Assembly: GCF_002157855.1 (NCBI RefSeq)
Contig: NZ_CP020880.1
Location: 3,286,001-3,350,000, forward strand
Source: Sutcliffiella horikoshii
Lineage (GTDB): Bacteria > Bacillota > Bacilli > Bacillales > Bacillaceae_I
Length of the DNA stretch: 64,000 bases
Reading direction: 5' to 3'
A program made the position numbers and the translations under genes. Below, piece after piece: positions 55,104 through 64,000 of the stretch. Each line of letters starts with the position of its first letter. Positions within the stretch are counted from its first letter, which is position 1. Under the pieces are notes generated by a model that had not been told where the DNA came from, did no database searches, and worked only from the letters and a program-made list of their open reading frames with translations.

Positions 55104-55760
55104 GAGGAACAATCCTTTCTCTCCATTGCTTACCCTTTATTGTACAACAAATCATTGAAAGAATGTAATTGTCGAAGTCTGTTTTATTAAAAGAAGTCTA
55201 ACATGTCATCTTCCAACTTCATTTTCACTACACATAGACTTCATACCCCTTTCTACCTTCCATTTATCCTCCAAAAGGCCTGACATGATTGGATAAAAGC
55301 TGAAACATTGTACTCAAATTGGCATCCTTTATTCTTTTAGGAATAGTGAGGCTAGTAGATTTTGCTTGTTTTTTCAAGGAGTGTCAAATATTGAAGCCTG
55401 CTAGGACATTTCCACTATTAACCACTACCTGTTAAATAATGACTATTTTTAACGATAAACCTTACTACATAGAATTATTTTACAATTTTACTTCGTTTTG
55501 TAACTTTTTATCCAACCTCTACCAATTCCCTATAATGAAAAACCTGTCTCAAACTAACGGACTATTTTTAGAATATTCTGATACTTTTCTTCTTATTTCG
55601 ACACTATTCTTCTACACACTTTATTAATCTTTAATTGTCACCGAGATACTCCTACATAGCGCAAGACCCTACCTCCCCTAGTGGCAGGTGGATACTTTCT
55701 AAATGAAAAGGGGGGAAATTCATCGGTTTTTTTGTATTTAATTTTAAAGGAGGATGTTGA
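55104..55760. other. 650-bp gap before the subtilase gene
   Basis: A/T-rich. 55215-55250 resembles one unit of the 52-bp array 2 (CATTTTCAC, then CTTCATACC). A TATAAT-like -10 occurs near 55540 without a good -35. The ribosome site AAAGGAGGATG lies at about 55747-55757. No other gene seen. Confidence 0.5.
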
Positions 55761-58700
55761 ATGAGTAGGAAGAACAAGCGTAATTTTGCTAGAGTATTCA
55801 GTATCATTATGTGTTTATTACTGATCGCCCCAAGCTTTATCCCTGGTACAGCTTCTGCACAAGGGAACAAAGCTTCCGTCTCTTTGGGTGAATCTAAAGA
55901 AGTGATGGCAAGTAAAATAACGGATCGCTTATCGACACAGTTTTCTAAAGATGGGGAAAAAGTTACCTTCCTTATCAAATTTAAAGAACAGGTAGATACG
56001 CAGGCAGTGGCTGCTAAAGCTGTGGAAACAGCAAAGGCTCAGAAAGCTTCTGCTGGACAAGAAAAACTGATGAAACGTAATGCTGTTGTCTCTGAGTTAA
56101 GAGCAACATCAATCGAAACCCAAGCAAATGTAAAAGAGTATCTTGAAAAAGCGGTAGCAGATGGAAAAGCAAAGGACATTCAATCCTTCTATGTAGTAAA
56201 CGGTATGGCCGTTACTGCTACGAAAGAAGTAATGGAAGAGCTTGCTAGATTCCCAGAAATTGAAAAGCTACTACCAAACGAAGTACGTCAGTTGGATCCG
56301 GCGGCAGAAGCAGCTGCTACAACTGAAATAGAAGTAGAAGAAAAGCCTGCTGCAGGTCTTGAAAACATCGAGTGGGGCGTTGCTCAAATCGGTGCACCTC
56401 AAGCATGGGAAATGGGTGTTGACGGTCAAGGGACTGTAGTGGCGAGCATTGATACTGGTGTTCAGTATGATCACCCGGCCTTAATGGAAAAATATCGCGG
56501 CTATAATAGTGGTAGTGTGGATCATGAGTACAACTGGTTTGATGCTACTCCTGCAAACCAATCCACTCCTTACGATGATGACGGTCACGGTACGCACGTA
56601 ACTGGTACGATGGTCGGTTCTGAGCCGAATGGATCTAACCAAGTAGGGGTTGCTCCTGGAGCAAAATGGATCGGAGTTAAAGCCTTTACTCCATCCGGTG
56701 GTACGGATGTTGCCCTTCTTGCAGCTGGTGAATGGATCCTAGCTCCAAAAGATGCTAGCGGAACTCCAAACCCTGCAATGGCTCCGGACGTTGTGAACAA
56801 CTCATGGGGCGGCGGACCTGGTTTAGATGAGTGGTATCGTCCAATGGTTCAAGCATGGGTCGCAGCGGATATTTTCCCTGCATTCGCAGCTGGAAATACG
56901 CGTATTGGAAACCCTGGTGGTCCTGGATCTGTTTCCACTCCTGGTAACTATCCAGAATCTTTTGCAACTGGTGCAACAGATGTAAATATGAACCTTGCAA
57001 GCTTCTCTTTACAAGGTCCATCTCCTTACGATGAAATCAAGCCTGAAGTGTCCGCACCTGGTGTTGGAATCCGTTCTTCCTTCCCTGGAAACGAGTATGG
57101 TGCTGCTAGCGGAACTTCCATGGCAAGCCCACATGTAGCCGGTGTGGTTGCGTTACTAAAGCAGGTTAACTCTAACCTGACTGTTTCAGACATTGAGGAA
57201 ATCTTGATGACAACTGCAACGGAAAGAACAGATTCCAATTTCCCTGATTCTCCAAACAACGGATATGGACACGGTATCGTCAATGCATTTGATGCTGTAT
57301 CTTCCATCATTTCCGGTCTTGGAAAAATCAAAGGGCAAGTTGCAAAGGATGGAGAAGATAGCGAAGCTCCAACTTTTGAGCATACAGCACCTGCTGAAAC
57401 TTATGCTGGCATGAATCTTCCTTTAAGCATTCATGTTCAGGATAATGTAAGTATTTCTTCTGTTACTCTTCAATACCAAAATGCTGATGGTGAGTGGGTA
57501 GACCTTGCTGCAGATCGTGCTTCTGGATCTTACAATGACGCTACTTATACAGCATCCATCCCTGGTGAAGATATTGCAGAACCTTCCGTATCTTATCGCT
57601 TTCACATTGTTGACTTCGGTGGCAACGAAGTCACATCTGATACGTACGAAGTAAGCGTTCAACCTGGTATTACACTTGGATACTCTACTGATTTTGAATC
57701 AGATCCAGTGGGCTGGTACTCTTTCGGAGCTAATGACGTTTGGGAATGGGGTGTACCAACAAGTGGCCCTGAATCCGCAAACTCAGGCGAGAAAGTATTT
57801 GCGACAAATCTGGCGGATAACTATGGTAACAGTGCAAACATGACACTAGTAATGCCTCCTGTTGATCTTCCTGCTGACAGCCCGGCATACTTGCAGTTCA
57901 TGAACTGGCATAACCTTGAAACTCGCTATGATTTTGGGCATGTGTTTGTATCGACAGACCAAGAAAACTGGACTCAGCTACTGCGCTTTGACGGTACAAC
58001 GACAGAATGGCAAGCACGTGAAGTCGATCTTTCCGAATATGCTGGACAGCGAATCTATATCGGCTTCAATGTAACAACTGACGGAAGCGTCGTACGACCT
58101 GGCTGGTACATTGACGATGTAGCATTATCTGCAGAATCTAATGCAACAGAGTCTGCTTCCACTCAACTTGAAGTAACGAAAGAAGAGAAAGTGGAAGCAA
58201 AAGCGGAGCAAGTAAATCCTGATAAAATTCATCCGGTTGCTACTCCTGAAAAAGAAGAAGCTGTGAAAGATGAGGTTAACCCGGCGGCACTTCCATTACA
58301 TGCACAAGTGACTGTATTGGAAACAAACCGCTCTGTTAACACAAATCCTGCGAACGGCTATTACGAGCTTTTACATGCAGCAGGCACATTCACAGTACAA
58401 GCGGAAGCTTATGGATATCATCCTGCACAACAAACAGTTGACATCCCTGCAGACGGTGAGGCGACTGCAAACTTCGTATTAGACGAAATTGCACAAGGAA
58501 CCGTTACTGGTACTGTAACTAACAGCGCTACAGGTGAACCTGTTGCCAACGCTACATTGATGCTTGTTGAGGATGCAGCTATTGCCCCTGTAACAACAGA
58601 TGAAAACGGAAACTTCTCTATCACTGCTTATGAAGGCGACTATACTCTACGTATCATGGCTCCTTCTTATTACAGTGAAACTATGGAGATATCCATTGAA

Positions 58701-60149
58701 GGAGATGCTACAACAGAACTTGACATCGAATTACGCCCATTCATCGGATACCCTGGTGAAATCGGCTATGACGATGGTACTGCTGAGAATGCTCGTGCAT
58801 TCTATGATGCTGGAAACGGTTGGGCAGTAAAAATGTCCTTACCTGAAGGTCAAAACAGTGCGCTTGTCACTGGTGGATTATTCCGATTCTGGGATACTAC
58901 ATGGCCAGATCCTGGTGGGACAGACTTTAAAGTAGAGGTTTGGGATGCATCTGGCGCTGATGGAGCACCTGGATCTAAGCTTGCTGGACCATTTGATGGA
59001 ACGGCTCTTCGCACAGGCGAATGGACAACAGTTGACTTAGCTGAGCATGGAATTATCGTAGAACAAGACTTCTACATGGTTTACATCCAGTCTCAACCAA
59101 ATCCGAATGCGCCTGGACTTGGAACTGATGAAGATGGACCAAACGCTGGCCGCAGCTGGCAATATGTAGGTGGTGCATGGTCTCCTGCTCCTGAAGAAGA
59201 AGGGAACTATATGATCCGTGCTTTGGTTAATTTTGAAGTAACAGCACCTACTATTACTTCACCTGCTGATGGAACTTACACAAATGAATCGACTGTAACG
59301 GTGGAAGGTAACGCATCCCCGACAACGACGGTTCATGTATTGAACAACGGCGAAGAAGTGGCAACTGCTACAGCTTCTGAAGAAGGAACATTTGCATTGG
59401 ATATTGAGCTTGCTAACGGAGAAAACGTGTTAACAGCTAAATCCTCTACTGAAACAGGCGAGACAGAAGAATCTGCACCTGTAACAGTTGTTCTTGATCA
59501 AGCTAAACCAGAGCTTGCCATTACAAGCCCTGAAGATGGTTCCAAAACGAACCGTGAAACGGTTACCGTAACAGGAACAGTAGCAGATGAAAACCTTGAT
59601 TTTGTAAAAGTCAATGGAAAGAAAGCTTCTGTTGAAGATGGCACTTACTCTCTAAGAGTAATGCTTGAAAATGGAGAAAATAACATTCGTGTTGTTGCTC
59701 AGGATTTAGCTGGCAACCGTAAAAGACAAGATGTAACGGTATATGCTAACTACGTTGCGCCTGAGATCTCTAACCTTAAGCCAGAAGAAGATAAGCACTT
59801 AAGTGCCGGTGAATCTGTGAAGATTGAATTTAACAGTGAAGAAGGCCTACGTGCAACATTCTCTATCCGTATGCCATTAACAAATGCTTCCATGATGATG
59901 CAAGGAAACGACGTAAACAATGCAGTCAGCAATGCAGTGGAACTTCCATTGATGGAACAATCTCCTGGCTATTATGTAGGATATTGGACTGCTACTTCTA
60001 GCGTCGTGGCAAGTGGAGCAGAAATCGAGGTTAAAGTAGCGGATGACTTCGGTAATGTGACTCGTGCTATTGCAGACGGTAAGCTGTTCATCAATGATGA
60101 AAATGATGGTAGTAAAAAAGGTAAAAAGAAAAAGAAAAAGAATAACTAG
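55761..60149 (+). CDS. Secreted multidomain subtilase, bacillopeptidase F-like
   Basis: 1462 aa. Signal peptide about 1-33 (cleavage near 'GTASAQG'), I9 propeptide about 60-180, S8 domain about 205-520 with D231 ('VVASIDTGVQYDHP'), H276 ('DDDGHGTHVTGT'), N379 ('FAAGNT') and S453 ('GTSMASPHVAGVVALL'). Downstream: a MAM/immune-inhibitor-A-like beta sandwich (about 635-785), two carboxypeptidase-regulatory-like domains (about 850-995), a second beta sandwich (about 996-1162), and two or three Ig-like units (about 1163-1440). It ends in 'KKGKKKKKKNN' with no LPXTG or SLH. ATG after GGAGGATGTTGA. Oriented against its conserved neighbours, so it looks inserted between ytpQ and ytpP. Confidence 0.93.
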   Translation: MSRKNKRNFARVFSIIMCLLLIAPSFIPGTASAQGNKASVSLGESKEVMASKITDRLSTQFSKDGEKVTFLIKFKEQVDTQAVAAKAVETAKAQKASAGQEKLMKRNAVVSELRATSIETQANVKEYLEKAVADGKAKDIQSFYVVNGMAVTATKEVMEELARFPEIEKLLPNEVRQLDPAAEAAATTEIEVEEKPAAGLENIEWGVAQIGAPQAWEMGVDGQGTVVASIDTGVQYDHPALMEKYRGYNSGSVDHEYNWFDATPANQSTPYDDDGHGTHVTGTMVGSEPNGSNQVGVAPGAKWIGVKAFTPSGGTDVALLAAGEWILAPKDASGTPNPAMAPDVVNNSWGGGPGLDEWYRPMVQAWVAADIFPAFAAGNTRIGNPGGPGSVSTPGNYPESFATGATDVNMNLASFSLQGPSPYDEIKPEVSAPGVGIRSSFPGNEYGAASGTSMASPHVAGVVALLKQVNSNLTVSDIEEILMTTATERTDSNFPDSPNNGYGHGIVNAFDAVSSIISGLGKIKGQVAKDGEDSEAPTFEHTAPAETYAGMNLPLSIHVQDNVSISSVTLQYQNADGEWVDLAADRASGSYNDATYTASIPGEDIAEPSVSYRFHIVDFGGNEVTSDTYEVSVQPGITLGYSTDFESDPVGWYSFGANDVWEWGVPTSGPESANSGEKVFATNLADNYGNSANMTLVMPPVDLPADSPAYLQFMNWHNLETRYDFGHVFVSTDQENWTQLLRFDGTTTEWQAREVDLSEYAGQRIYIGFNVTTDGSVVRPGWYIDDVALSAESNATESASTQLEVTKEEKVEAKAEQVNPDKIHPVATPEKEEAVKDEVNPAALPLHAQVTVLETNRSVNTNPANGYYELLHAAGTFTVQAEAYGYHPAQQTVDIPADGEATANFVLDEIAQGTVTGTVTNSATGEPVANATLMLVEDAAIAPVTTDENGNFSITAYEGDYTLRIMAPSYYSETMEISIEGDATTELDIELRPFIGYPGEIGYDDGTAENARAFYDAGNGWAVKMSLPEGQNSALVTGGLFRFWDTTWPDPGGTDFKVEVWDASGADGAPGSKLAGPFDGTALRTGEWTTVDLAEHGIIVEQDFYMVYIQSQPNPNAPGLGTDEDGPNAGRSWQYVGGAWSPAPEEEGNYMIRALVNFEVTAPTITSPADGTYTNESTVTVEGNASPTTTVHVLNNGEEVATATASEEGTFALDIELANGENVLTAKSSTETGETEESAPVTVVLDQAKPELAITSPEDGSKTNRETVTVTGTVADENLDFVKVNGKKASVEDGTYSLRVMLENGENNIRVVAQDLAGNRKRQDVTVYANYVAPEISNLKPEEDKHLSAGESVKIEFNSEEGLRATFSIRMPLTNASMMMQGNDVNNAVSNAVELPLMEQSPGYYVGYWTATSSVVASGAEIEVKVADDFGNVTRAIADGKLFINDENDGSKKGKKKKKKNN

Positions 60150-60158
60150 GTAAATGAG

Positions 60159-60200
60159 AAGGAGCAGGCATCCACGGGACACCGTGATTGCCTGCTCCTT
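60159..60200. terminator. Terminator between subtilase and ytpP
   Basis: AAGGAGCAGGCA / TGCCTGCTCCTT outer stem with inner CACGG / CCGTG; short T run. Confidence 0.85.
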
Positions 60201-60206
60201 TGTAAA

Positions 60207-60524
60207 TTATAACGAAGCAACAAATGCCTCAATCTCTTCTTGCGTTTTGCGGTCTTTGCTTACAAAACGACCTGCTTCTTCTCCATTTTTAAAACCAACA
60301 AAGCTTGGAATTCCAAATACGCTCAATTCAGCACAAAGATCAATAAACTCATCTCTATCCACGTAAATAAACGTATATTCCTTAAACTTTTCCATGATTT
60401 CAGGCAAGACTGGCTCGATGACGCGGCAGTCCGGACACCAATCTGCAGAAAACATAAACACCACATTTTTCTCACTTTTCAATTGGTTGAATTGCTCTAA
60501 GGATTGTAGCTTTTCCATCAACAT
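60207..60524 (-). CDS. ytpP: Thioredoxin-like protein YtpP
   Basis: 105 aa. Thioredoxin fold with the redox pair in 'FSADWCPDCRVIEPV' (C-P-D-C) and cis-Pro in 'FGIPSFVGF'. The ATG follows GGAGGGTGAT. Its ribosome site lies inside the end of the upstream EIIC gene, so they are co-transcribed. The specific partner is unknown. Confidence 0.92.
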   Translation of the reverse strand: MLMEKLQSLEQFNQLKSEKNVVFMFSADWCPDCRVIEPVLPEIMEKFKEYTFIYVDRDEFIDLCAELSVFGIPSFVGFKNGEEAGRFVSKDRKTQEEIEAFVASL

Positions 60525-60525
60525 A

Positions 60526-61539
60526 TCACCCTCCGATATTTATTTTCATATCGCCTTCTTTAATGAAAGCTTTCTTTCTCATCCATTCTGATATTGCTAA
60601 ACTTACCACAGCAGGACCTAAAATGTGAAGTAACAAGACTTTAATAAGAACAGAGACAGAGAACCCCATAGCCGTAAAAGTCATAATCTGACCAACCAAT
60701 CCACTCGTCCCCATACCAGCCCCTTCTTTAACATTCGTCATTTGAAAAATTGTCGTTCCAAGTGGAGCGAAAATCATACCGGCAATGGTAGGCGGTATAA
60801 TAATCATGGGATTTTTAATAACATTTGGCACTTGCAGCATGGAAGTACCTATTCCTAATGCCAGCAGTCCTGCCATTTTATTTTCACGATAACTGCTTAC
60901 AGCAAACCCGACCATTTGAGCTGCACAGCCAATTGTCGCTGCCCCCGCTGCAATTCCTTCAAGTCCCAGCATCAAAGCAATTGCTGCACTTGATATGGGC
61001 GCTGTCAAAGCCCACCCCATCAGAACCGCTACTAAAATTCCCATCACAATAGGCTGTTGTTCAGTAGCCCACATGATAATCGCTCCTAGTGAATTCATGC
61101 CAGCATTAATCGGCGGACCAATAAAAGTCGCAACAAGGAATCCCGTCAGTATCGTGACAAAAGGCGTAACCAGGATATCTACTTTCGTTTCTTTTGAAAC
61201 CATCTTCCCCACTTCTGTTGCCAATAAAGCTGCAACGAAACTACCTGCGGGTCCGCCTAATTGTGCACCGGCAGCTCCTGCAATAAGAGCTGAAAACAGC
61301 ACCAATGGAGGCGCCTTCAAACCATAGGCCACAGCTGCCCCTATCGCCGGACCCATCAAACTCATTGCCAGAATACCCATGTCTGTTAAGAATGTCCAAC
61401 CTGCTTGATCCCCGACCGTTTTGATAATCAGTCCGATTATCAGCGAGGAGAACAGTCCGAGCGCCATAAAGCTCAGACCATCAATAAAGTAAACCCTTGG
61501 CGATAATGATACTCCCTTTTTATGTAGAAAAGATTTCAT
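60526..61539 (-). CDS. EIIC-like (PTS_EIIC_2) membrane protein
   Basis: 337 aa with about 9-10 hydrophobic segments and many GxxG/GAP motifs, for example 'LMGPAIGAAVAYGLKAPPLVLFSALIAGAAGAQLGG' in parts. I assign it to the PTS_EIIC_2 family of stand-alone putative sugar-transport membrane subunits. No EIIA or EIIB gene is nearby, so phosphotransfer cannot be inferred. Its stop is 1 nt before the ytpP start codon. Confidence 0.8.
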   Translation of the reverse strand: MKSFLHKKGVSLSPRVYFIDGLSFMALGLFSSLIIGLIIKTVGDQAGWTFLTDMGILAMSLMGPAIGAAVAYGLKAPPLVLFSALIAGAAGAQLGGPAGSFVAALLATEVGKMVSKETKVDILVTPFVTILTGFLVATFIGPPINAGMNSLGAIIMWATEQQPIVMGILVAVLMGWALTAPISSAAIALMLGLEGIAAGAATIGCAAQMVGFAVSSYRENKMAGLLALGIGTSMLQVPNVIKNPMIIIPPTIAGMIFAPLGTTIFQMTNVKEGAGMGTSGLVGQIMTFTAMGFSVSVLIKVLLLHILGPAVVSLAISEWMRKKAFIKEGDMKINIGG

Positions 61540-61579
61540 ATTCTCACTCTTTCCTTATATATTTCCTACCAGCTTTACA

Positions 61580-61606
61580 TTAATAATACCGAATCATGGT
61601 CGATAT
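61580..61606 (+). promoter_or_regulatory. Sigma-D type promoter of the chemoreceptor gene
   Basis: TTAA (61580-61583), 15-bp spacer, GTCGATAT (61599-61606); the consensus is TAAA-N15-GCCGATAT. About 137 nt before the ATG. Confidence 0.5.
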
Positions 61607-61742
61607 ATACTAGTAGATATTCAAGCTTTTGTTAAAAGGTAGTTGTGAATTTTGTAGAATTATGTCTATAATTACTTTAAAATATCAGACTTTTAACAAA
61701 ACATATAAAATTCGAAAGTCTTTTATGTTTTAGGGGGGTAAC

Positions 61743-63908
61743 ATGAAAACAATTAGAGGTAGAGTTAGATTTATTTTATTGACTGCTATAACAGGACTCA
61801 TCATTGTACTATTATTCAATTTCTTTTTCTACTTTACGCAATCCGCGGAAAAAGAGCAAGAAGCAGCGTTGTTTGAAGCCGTAAATGGAAGTAAAGAAAT
61901 TAAGTTCGCTTTTTCAGATACTCGAAAGAACGAACAAGAGTTTTTAAGAATACCCAGTGACGAAACATCCGTTGCTATAAAAGAAAACTTGGAAAACATT
62001 AAGCAGGATGCATCTAGGTTGCAACAACAATTCGCAGAATATGAGGAGATTGCCACTCGATTTGAACAAATTGAAACGGCAGCTACTAACTATTTGAACG
62101 AATTTGTCCCACTTGAAGAATTATATAAAGAAATAGGATATACAGAGTTCACAGGACTTCAAGGAGATATGAACGGAAATGTTAGAAACTTGGTTATTAA
62201 TGTGCGCGGAGCCAATCGGGAAGAACTAAATGCAACATTGATGAACCTTCGCCTATATGAACAGCAATTCTTAGCCACAAAACAAGAAGCAAGATATAGA
62301 GATTTCATGAAAAGTGCCGAAACCTTCAAAGAGCAATTGGCTGAAACCGATTTGCCCGACTCACAAAAGAGTGGGCTGTTGGAGCTTTATAACCCTTATG
62401 TTCAAGCTATGACTGATTTATATAATAACTACAATTCTTCTTACGAATTTGTGAGGAATTTTGAAGAAATAAGCAATGGCGTTGAGCAAAGTGTGAATGA
62501 GGTAGAAGCTGCGGTAACAGATTTGCAGTCTACCATACAGACAGAAGCCAATCAAAAGTTGCAGACGATCATGTTGCTAACATTAATCATTAGCGTACTG
62601 TTATTAGTATTTTTAAGCACCACTGGCTATTTCTTAAATAGAAAAATAGCCTCCTCCATCCGTTCGTTAAAGGATGGTGCATCAAAAATCGGAGAAGGCA
62701 ATTTCGCCTACAGGGTACCTATCACAACGAAAGATGAAATGGCGGACTTAGCGGTCACTTTCAATGCGATGGCTGAAAAGGTTCAGGTTTCACTTTTAAA
62801 AGTAATGGAAGCGACAGATAAGTTGCAGTCTTCCTCACAAAACCTTGCCGCGATTTCAGAAGAGACGACTGCCCAATCTACAGAAGTGAACGAAGCCATA
62901 AAACAAGTGGCCATTGGGTCAAGTGAACAAGCACTTCATCTCGATGAAAGTACAGATATCCTGAAGCGCGTGAAAGCTGCAGTCGAACAGGCAAACCAAT
63001 TGAGTAAAGACATTAAGACAAAGGCCGATCACGCAAGAACAATGGGAGAAGATGGACTAACAGTAGTAAAGGATTTATATAATTCTTCCGAACAATTTCT
63101 TGAACTTGCCAACCATCTAACAGAACGAGTGCAACAAGCCACAAAGCAGTCACAACAAATTAACTCCATCGTCGGCACGATCCAGGAGATTGCAGAAAAC
63201 ACGGACCTACTAGCATTGAATGCTGCAATCGAATCTGCTCGTGCAGGTGAAGCCGGCAGAGGGTTTGCAGTGGTGGCACAAGAGGTTAGAAAATTGGCTG
63301 AACGCTCCAAACATGAAGCATTGTCCATTAAAAAGTTAGTAACAGAAATGGGCAAGCAAATGGGCAAGCTTTCAGACGATGCACTACAATTCAATGAATA
63401 CAGGGATCTCCAACAGGAATCCGTCAATCAAACGAAAACATCTTTTGAAAAAATTGCCGGAAATGTTATGGAAATAAACCATAAAGTAGATGATGTGCAA
63501 GAAGCAATTGGACATGTAACAGAATCAAACAAACAGCTTGAAGAAAAATTATCAGAAGTACATTATATTTCCGAAGAGGCAGCCGCAACTTCCGAACAGG
63601 TAAGTGCTTCGAGCGAACACCAAATACTTGCCATCGAACAAGTAAACGAAGCAGCAATTTCCCTATCAGATATTGCCAATGAACTTCAAGAAGAAGTCAG
63701 TCAGTTTACAGTAGAAGATGAGAACGCACTTCCTATAGAAGAAACAGATTATGTCGATGAACAACTTGATTCGGAAGAAATAGAAGATGAAACTTCATCC
63801 AACGATACCGATGACGAAGAAAAACTAAAAGAAAAATGGATACACGAAGAAGCTGCAGCCTCGATCGAACAAACCGCAGCAACGGGAGAACAAGAAAATA
63901 AGCAATAA
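61743..63908 (+). CDS. Methyl-accepting chemotaxis protein
   Basis: 721 aa; ATG after AGGGGGGTAAC. Membrane helices at about 10-29 and 272-296 enclose a helical (four-helix-bundle type) sensor of about 240 residues. HAMP at about 297-350 ('[20 protein letters not shown]'). The signalling domain has the tip '[38 protein letters not shown]' in parts (about 483-521). The last 60 residues are acidic and disordered (Glu, Asp, Thr, Ala) and end 'ATGEQENKQ'; no NWETF-like CheR pentapeptide. Ligand unknown. Confidence 0.95.
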   Translation: MKTIRGRVRFILLTAITGLIIVLLFNFFFYFTQSAEKEQEAALFEAVNGSKEIKFAFSDTRKNEQEFLRIPSDETSVAIKENLENIKQDASRLQQQFAEYEEIATRFEQIETAATNYLNEFVPLEELYKEIGYTEFTGLQGDMNGNVRNLVINVRGANREELNATLMNLRLYEQQFLATKQEARYRDFMKSAETFKEQLAETDLPDSQKSGLLELYNPYVQAMTDLYNNYNSSYEFVRNFEEISNGVEQSVNEVEAAVTDLQSTIQTEANQKLQTIMLLTLIISVLLLVFLSTTGYFLNRKIASSIRSLKDGASKIGEGNFAYRVPITTKDEMADLAVTFNAMAEKVQVSLLKVMEATDKLQSSSQNLAAISEETTAQSTEVNEAIKQVAIGSSEQALHLDESTDILKRVKAAVEQANQLSKDIKTKADHARTMGEDGLTVVKDLYNSSEQFLELANHLTERVQQATKQSQQINSIVGTIQEIAENTDLLALNAAIESARAGEAGRGFAVVAQEVRKLAERSKHEALSIKKLVTEMGKQMGKLSDDALQFNEYRDLQQESVNQTKTSFEKIAGNVMEINHKVDDVQEAIGHVTESNKQLEEKLSEVHYISEEAAATSEQVSASSEHQILAIEQVNEAAISLSDIANELQEEVSQFTVEDENALPIEETDYVDEQLDSEEIEDETSSNDTDDEEKLKEKWIHEEAAASIEQTAATGEQENKQ

Positions 63909-63968
63909 AACGAATGAAAGGTTTGCCTACTTTATTAAAGAACAAAATCGCTAACGCTATCTAAAACC

Positions 63969-64000
63969 ACGTCCCAAGAACTTAATCTCTTGGGACGTTT
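63969..64000 (+). terminator. Terminator after the chemoreceptor gene
   Basis: ACGTCCCAAGA / TCTTGGGACGT stem, TTT at the window edge; cut off by the end of the window. Confidence 0.75.

Noticed and set aside
55439-55627. 62-aa ORF before the subtilase
   Set aside because: A/T-rich sequence rich in Phe and Leu codons with no ribosome site or conserved features.

Overview
The window is a chromosomal segment of a low-GC, endospore-forming member of the Bacillaceae. Evidence is the run of genes in the order known from Bacillus subtilis (ackA, ytxK, tpx, ytfJ-ytfI, yteJ-sppA, nadK, ytcJ, ytcI, sspA, thiI-nifZ, ezrA, hisJ, refZ, ytsP, dgcP, rpsD, tyrS, acsA, acuABC, motPS, ccpA, aroA, ytxJHG, murC, sftA, ytpR, ytpQ, ytpP). 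An alpha/beta spore protein, GerW-type YtfJ, a bacilliredoxin (YtxJ), a T-box leader and sigma-B, sigma-G and sigma-D type promoters add to this. It is not B. subtilis itself: several genes and all the repeats are inserted between the conserved blocks. I cannot fix the genus.

Layout. 1-8.3 kb: partial EcsC-family gene, acetate kinase with CodY- and CcpA-like sites, YtxK, Tpx, sporulation and envelope genes, SppA/YteJ, NAD kinase. 8.4-22.2 kb: YtcJ, acyl-CoA synthetase, spore protein SspA plus a 31-aa basic ORF, ThiI/NifZ, BrnQ, EzrA, HisJ, RefZ, fRMsr and a methionine gamma-lyase-like enzyme. 22.2-33.3 kb: DgcP, rpsD with leader, GNAT, an IS3-family remnant, tyrS with a Tyr T-box, a class A PBP and an MFS carrier. 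33.3-44.7 kb: the acetate/acetyl-CoA module (acsA, acuABC), the MotPS stator, CcpA, DAHP synthase/chorismate mutase and a large FtsA-like protein. 44.7-64 kb: YtxGHJ with a sigma-B promoter, M29 aminopeptidase, MurC, a nicotinate phosphoribosyltransferase, SftA, YtpR, YtpQ, a 1462-aa secreted subtilase sitting between ytpQ and ytpP, thioredoxin YtpP, an EIIC-like membrane protein and a chemoreceptor.

How the genes fit together. CcpA is encoded here together with several of its probable targets: ackA (acetate overflow), acsA and acuABC (acetate re-use, with reversible acetylation of AcsA) and the methionine gamma-lyase-like gene all carry good cre matches. AcsA keeps the lysine (K549) that AcuA modifies.

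The most unusual content is non-coding. (1) Ten copies of an about 130-185 bp imperfect palindrome share fixed sequence blocks, while their arms differ from copy to copy but remain complementary within each copy, as expected of a structured element family. Two loci carry the same head-to-head pair. (2) Three intergenic tandem arrays with unrelated sequences (periods about 20.5, 21.2 and 52 bp) all alternate two unit types (A-B-A-B), with periods near whole numbers of DNA helical turns.
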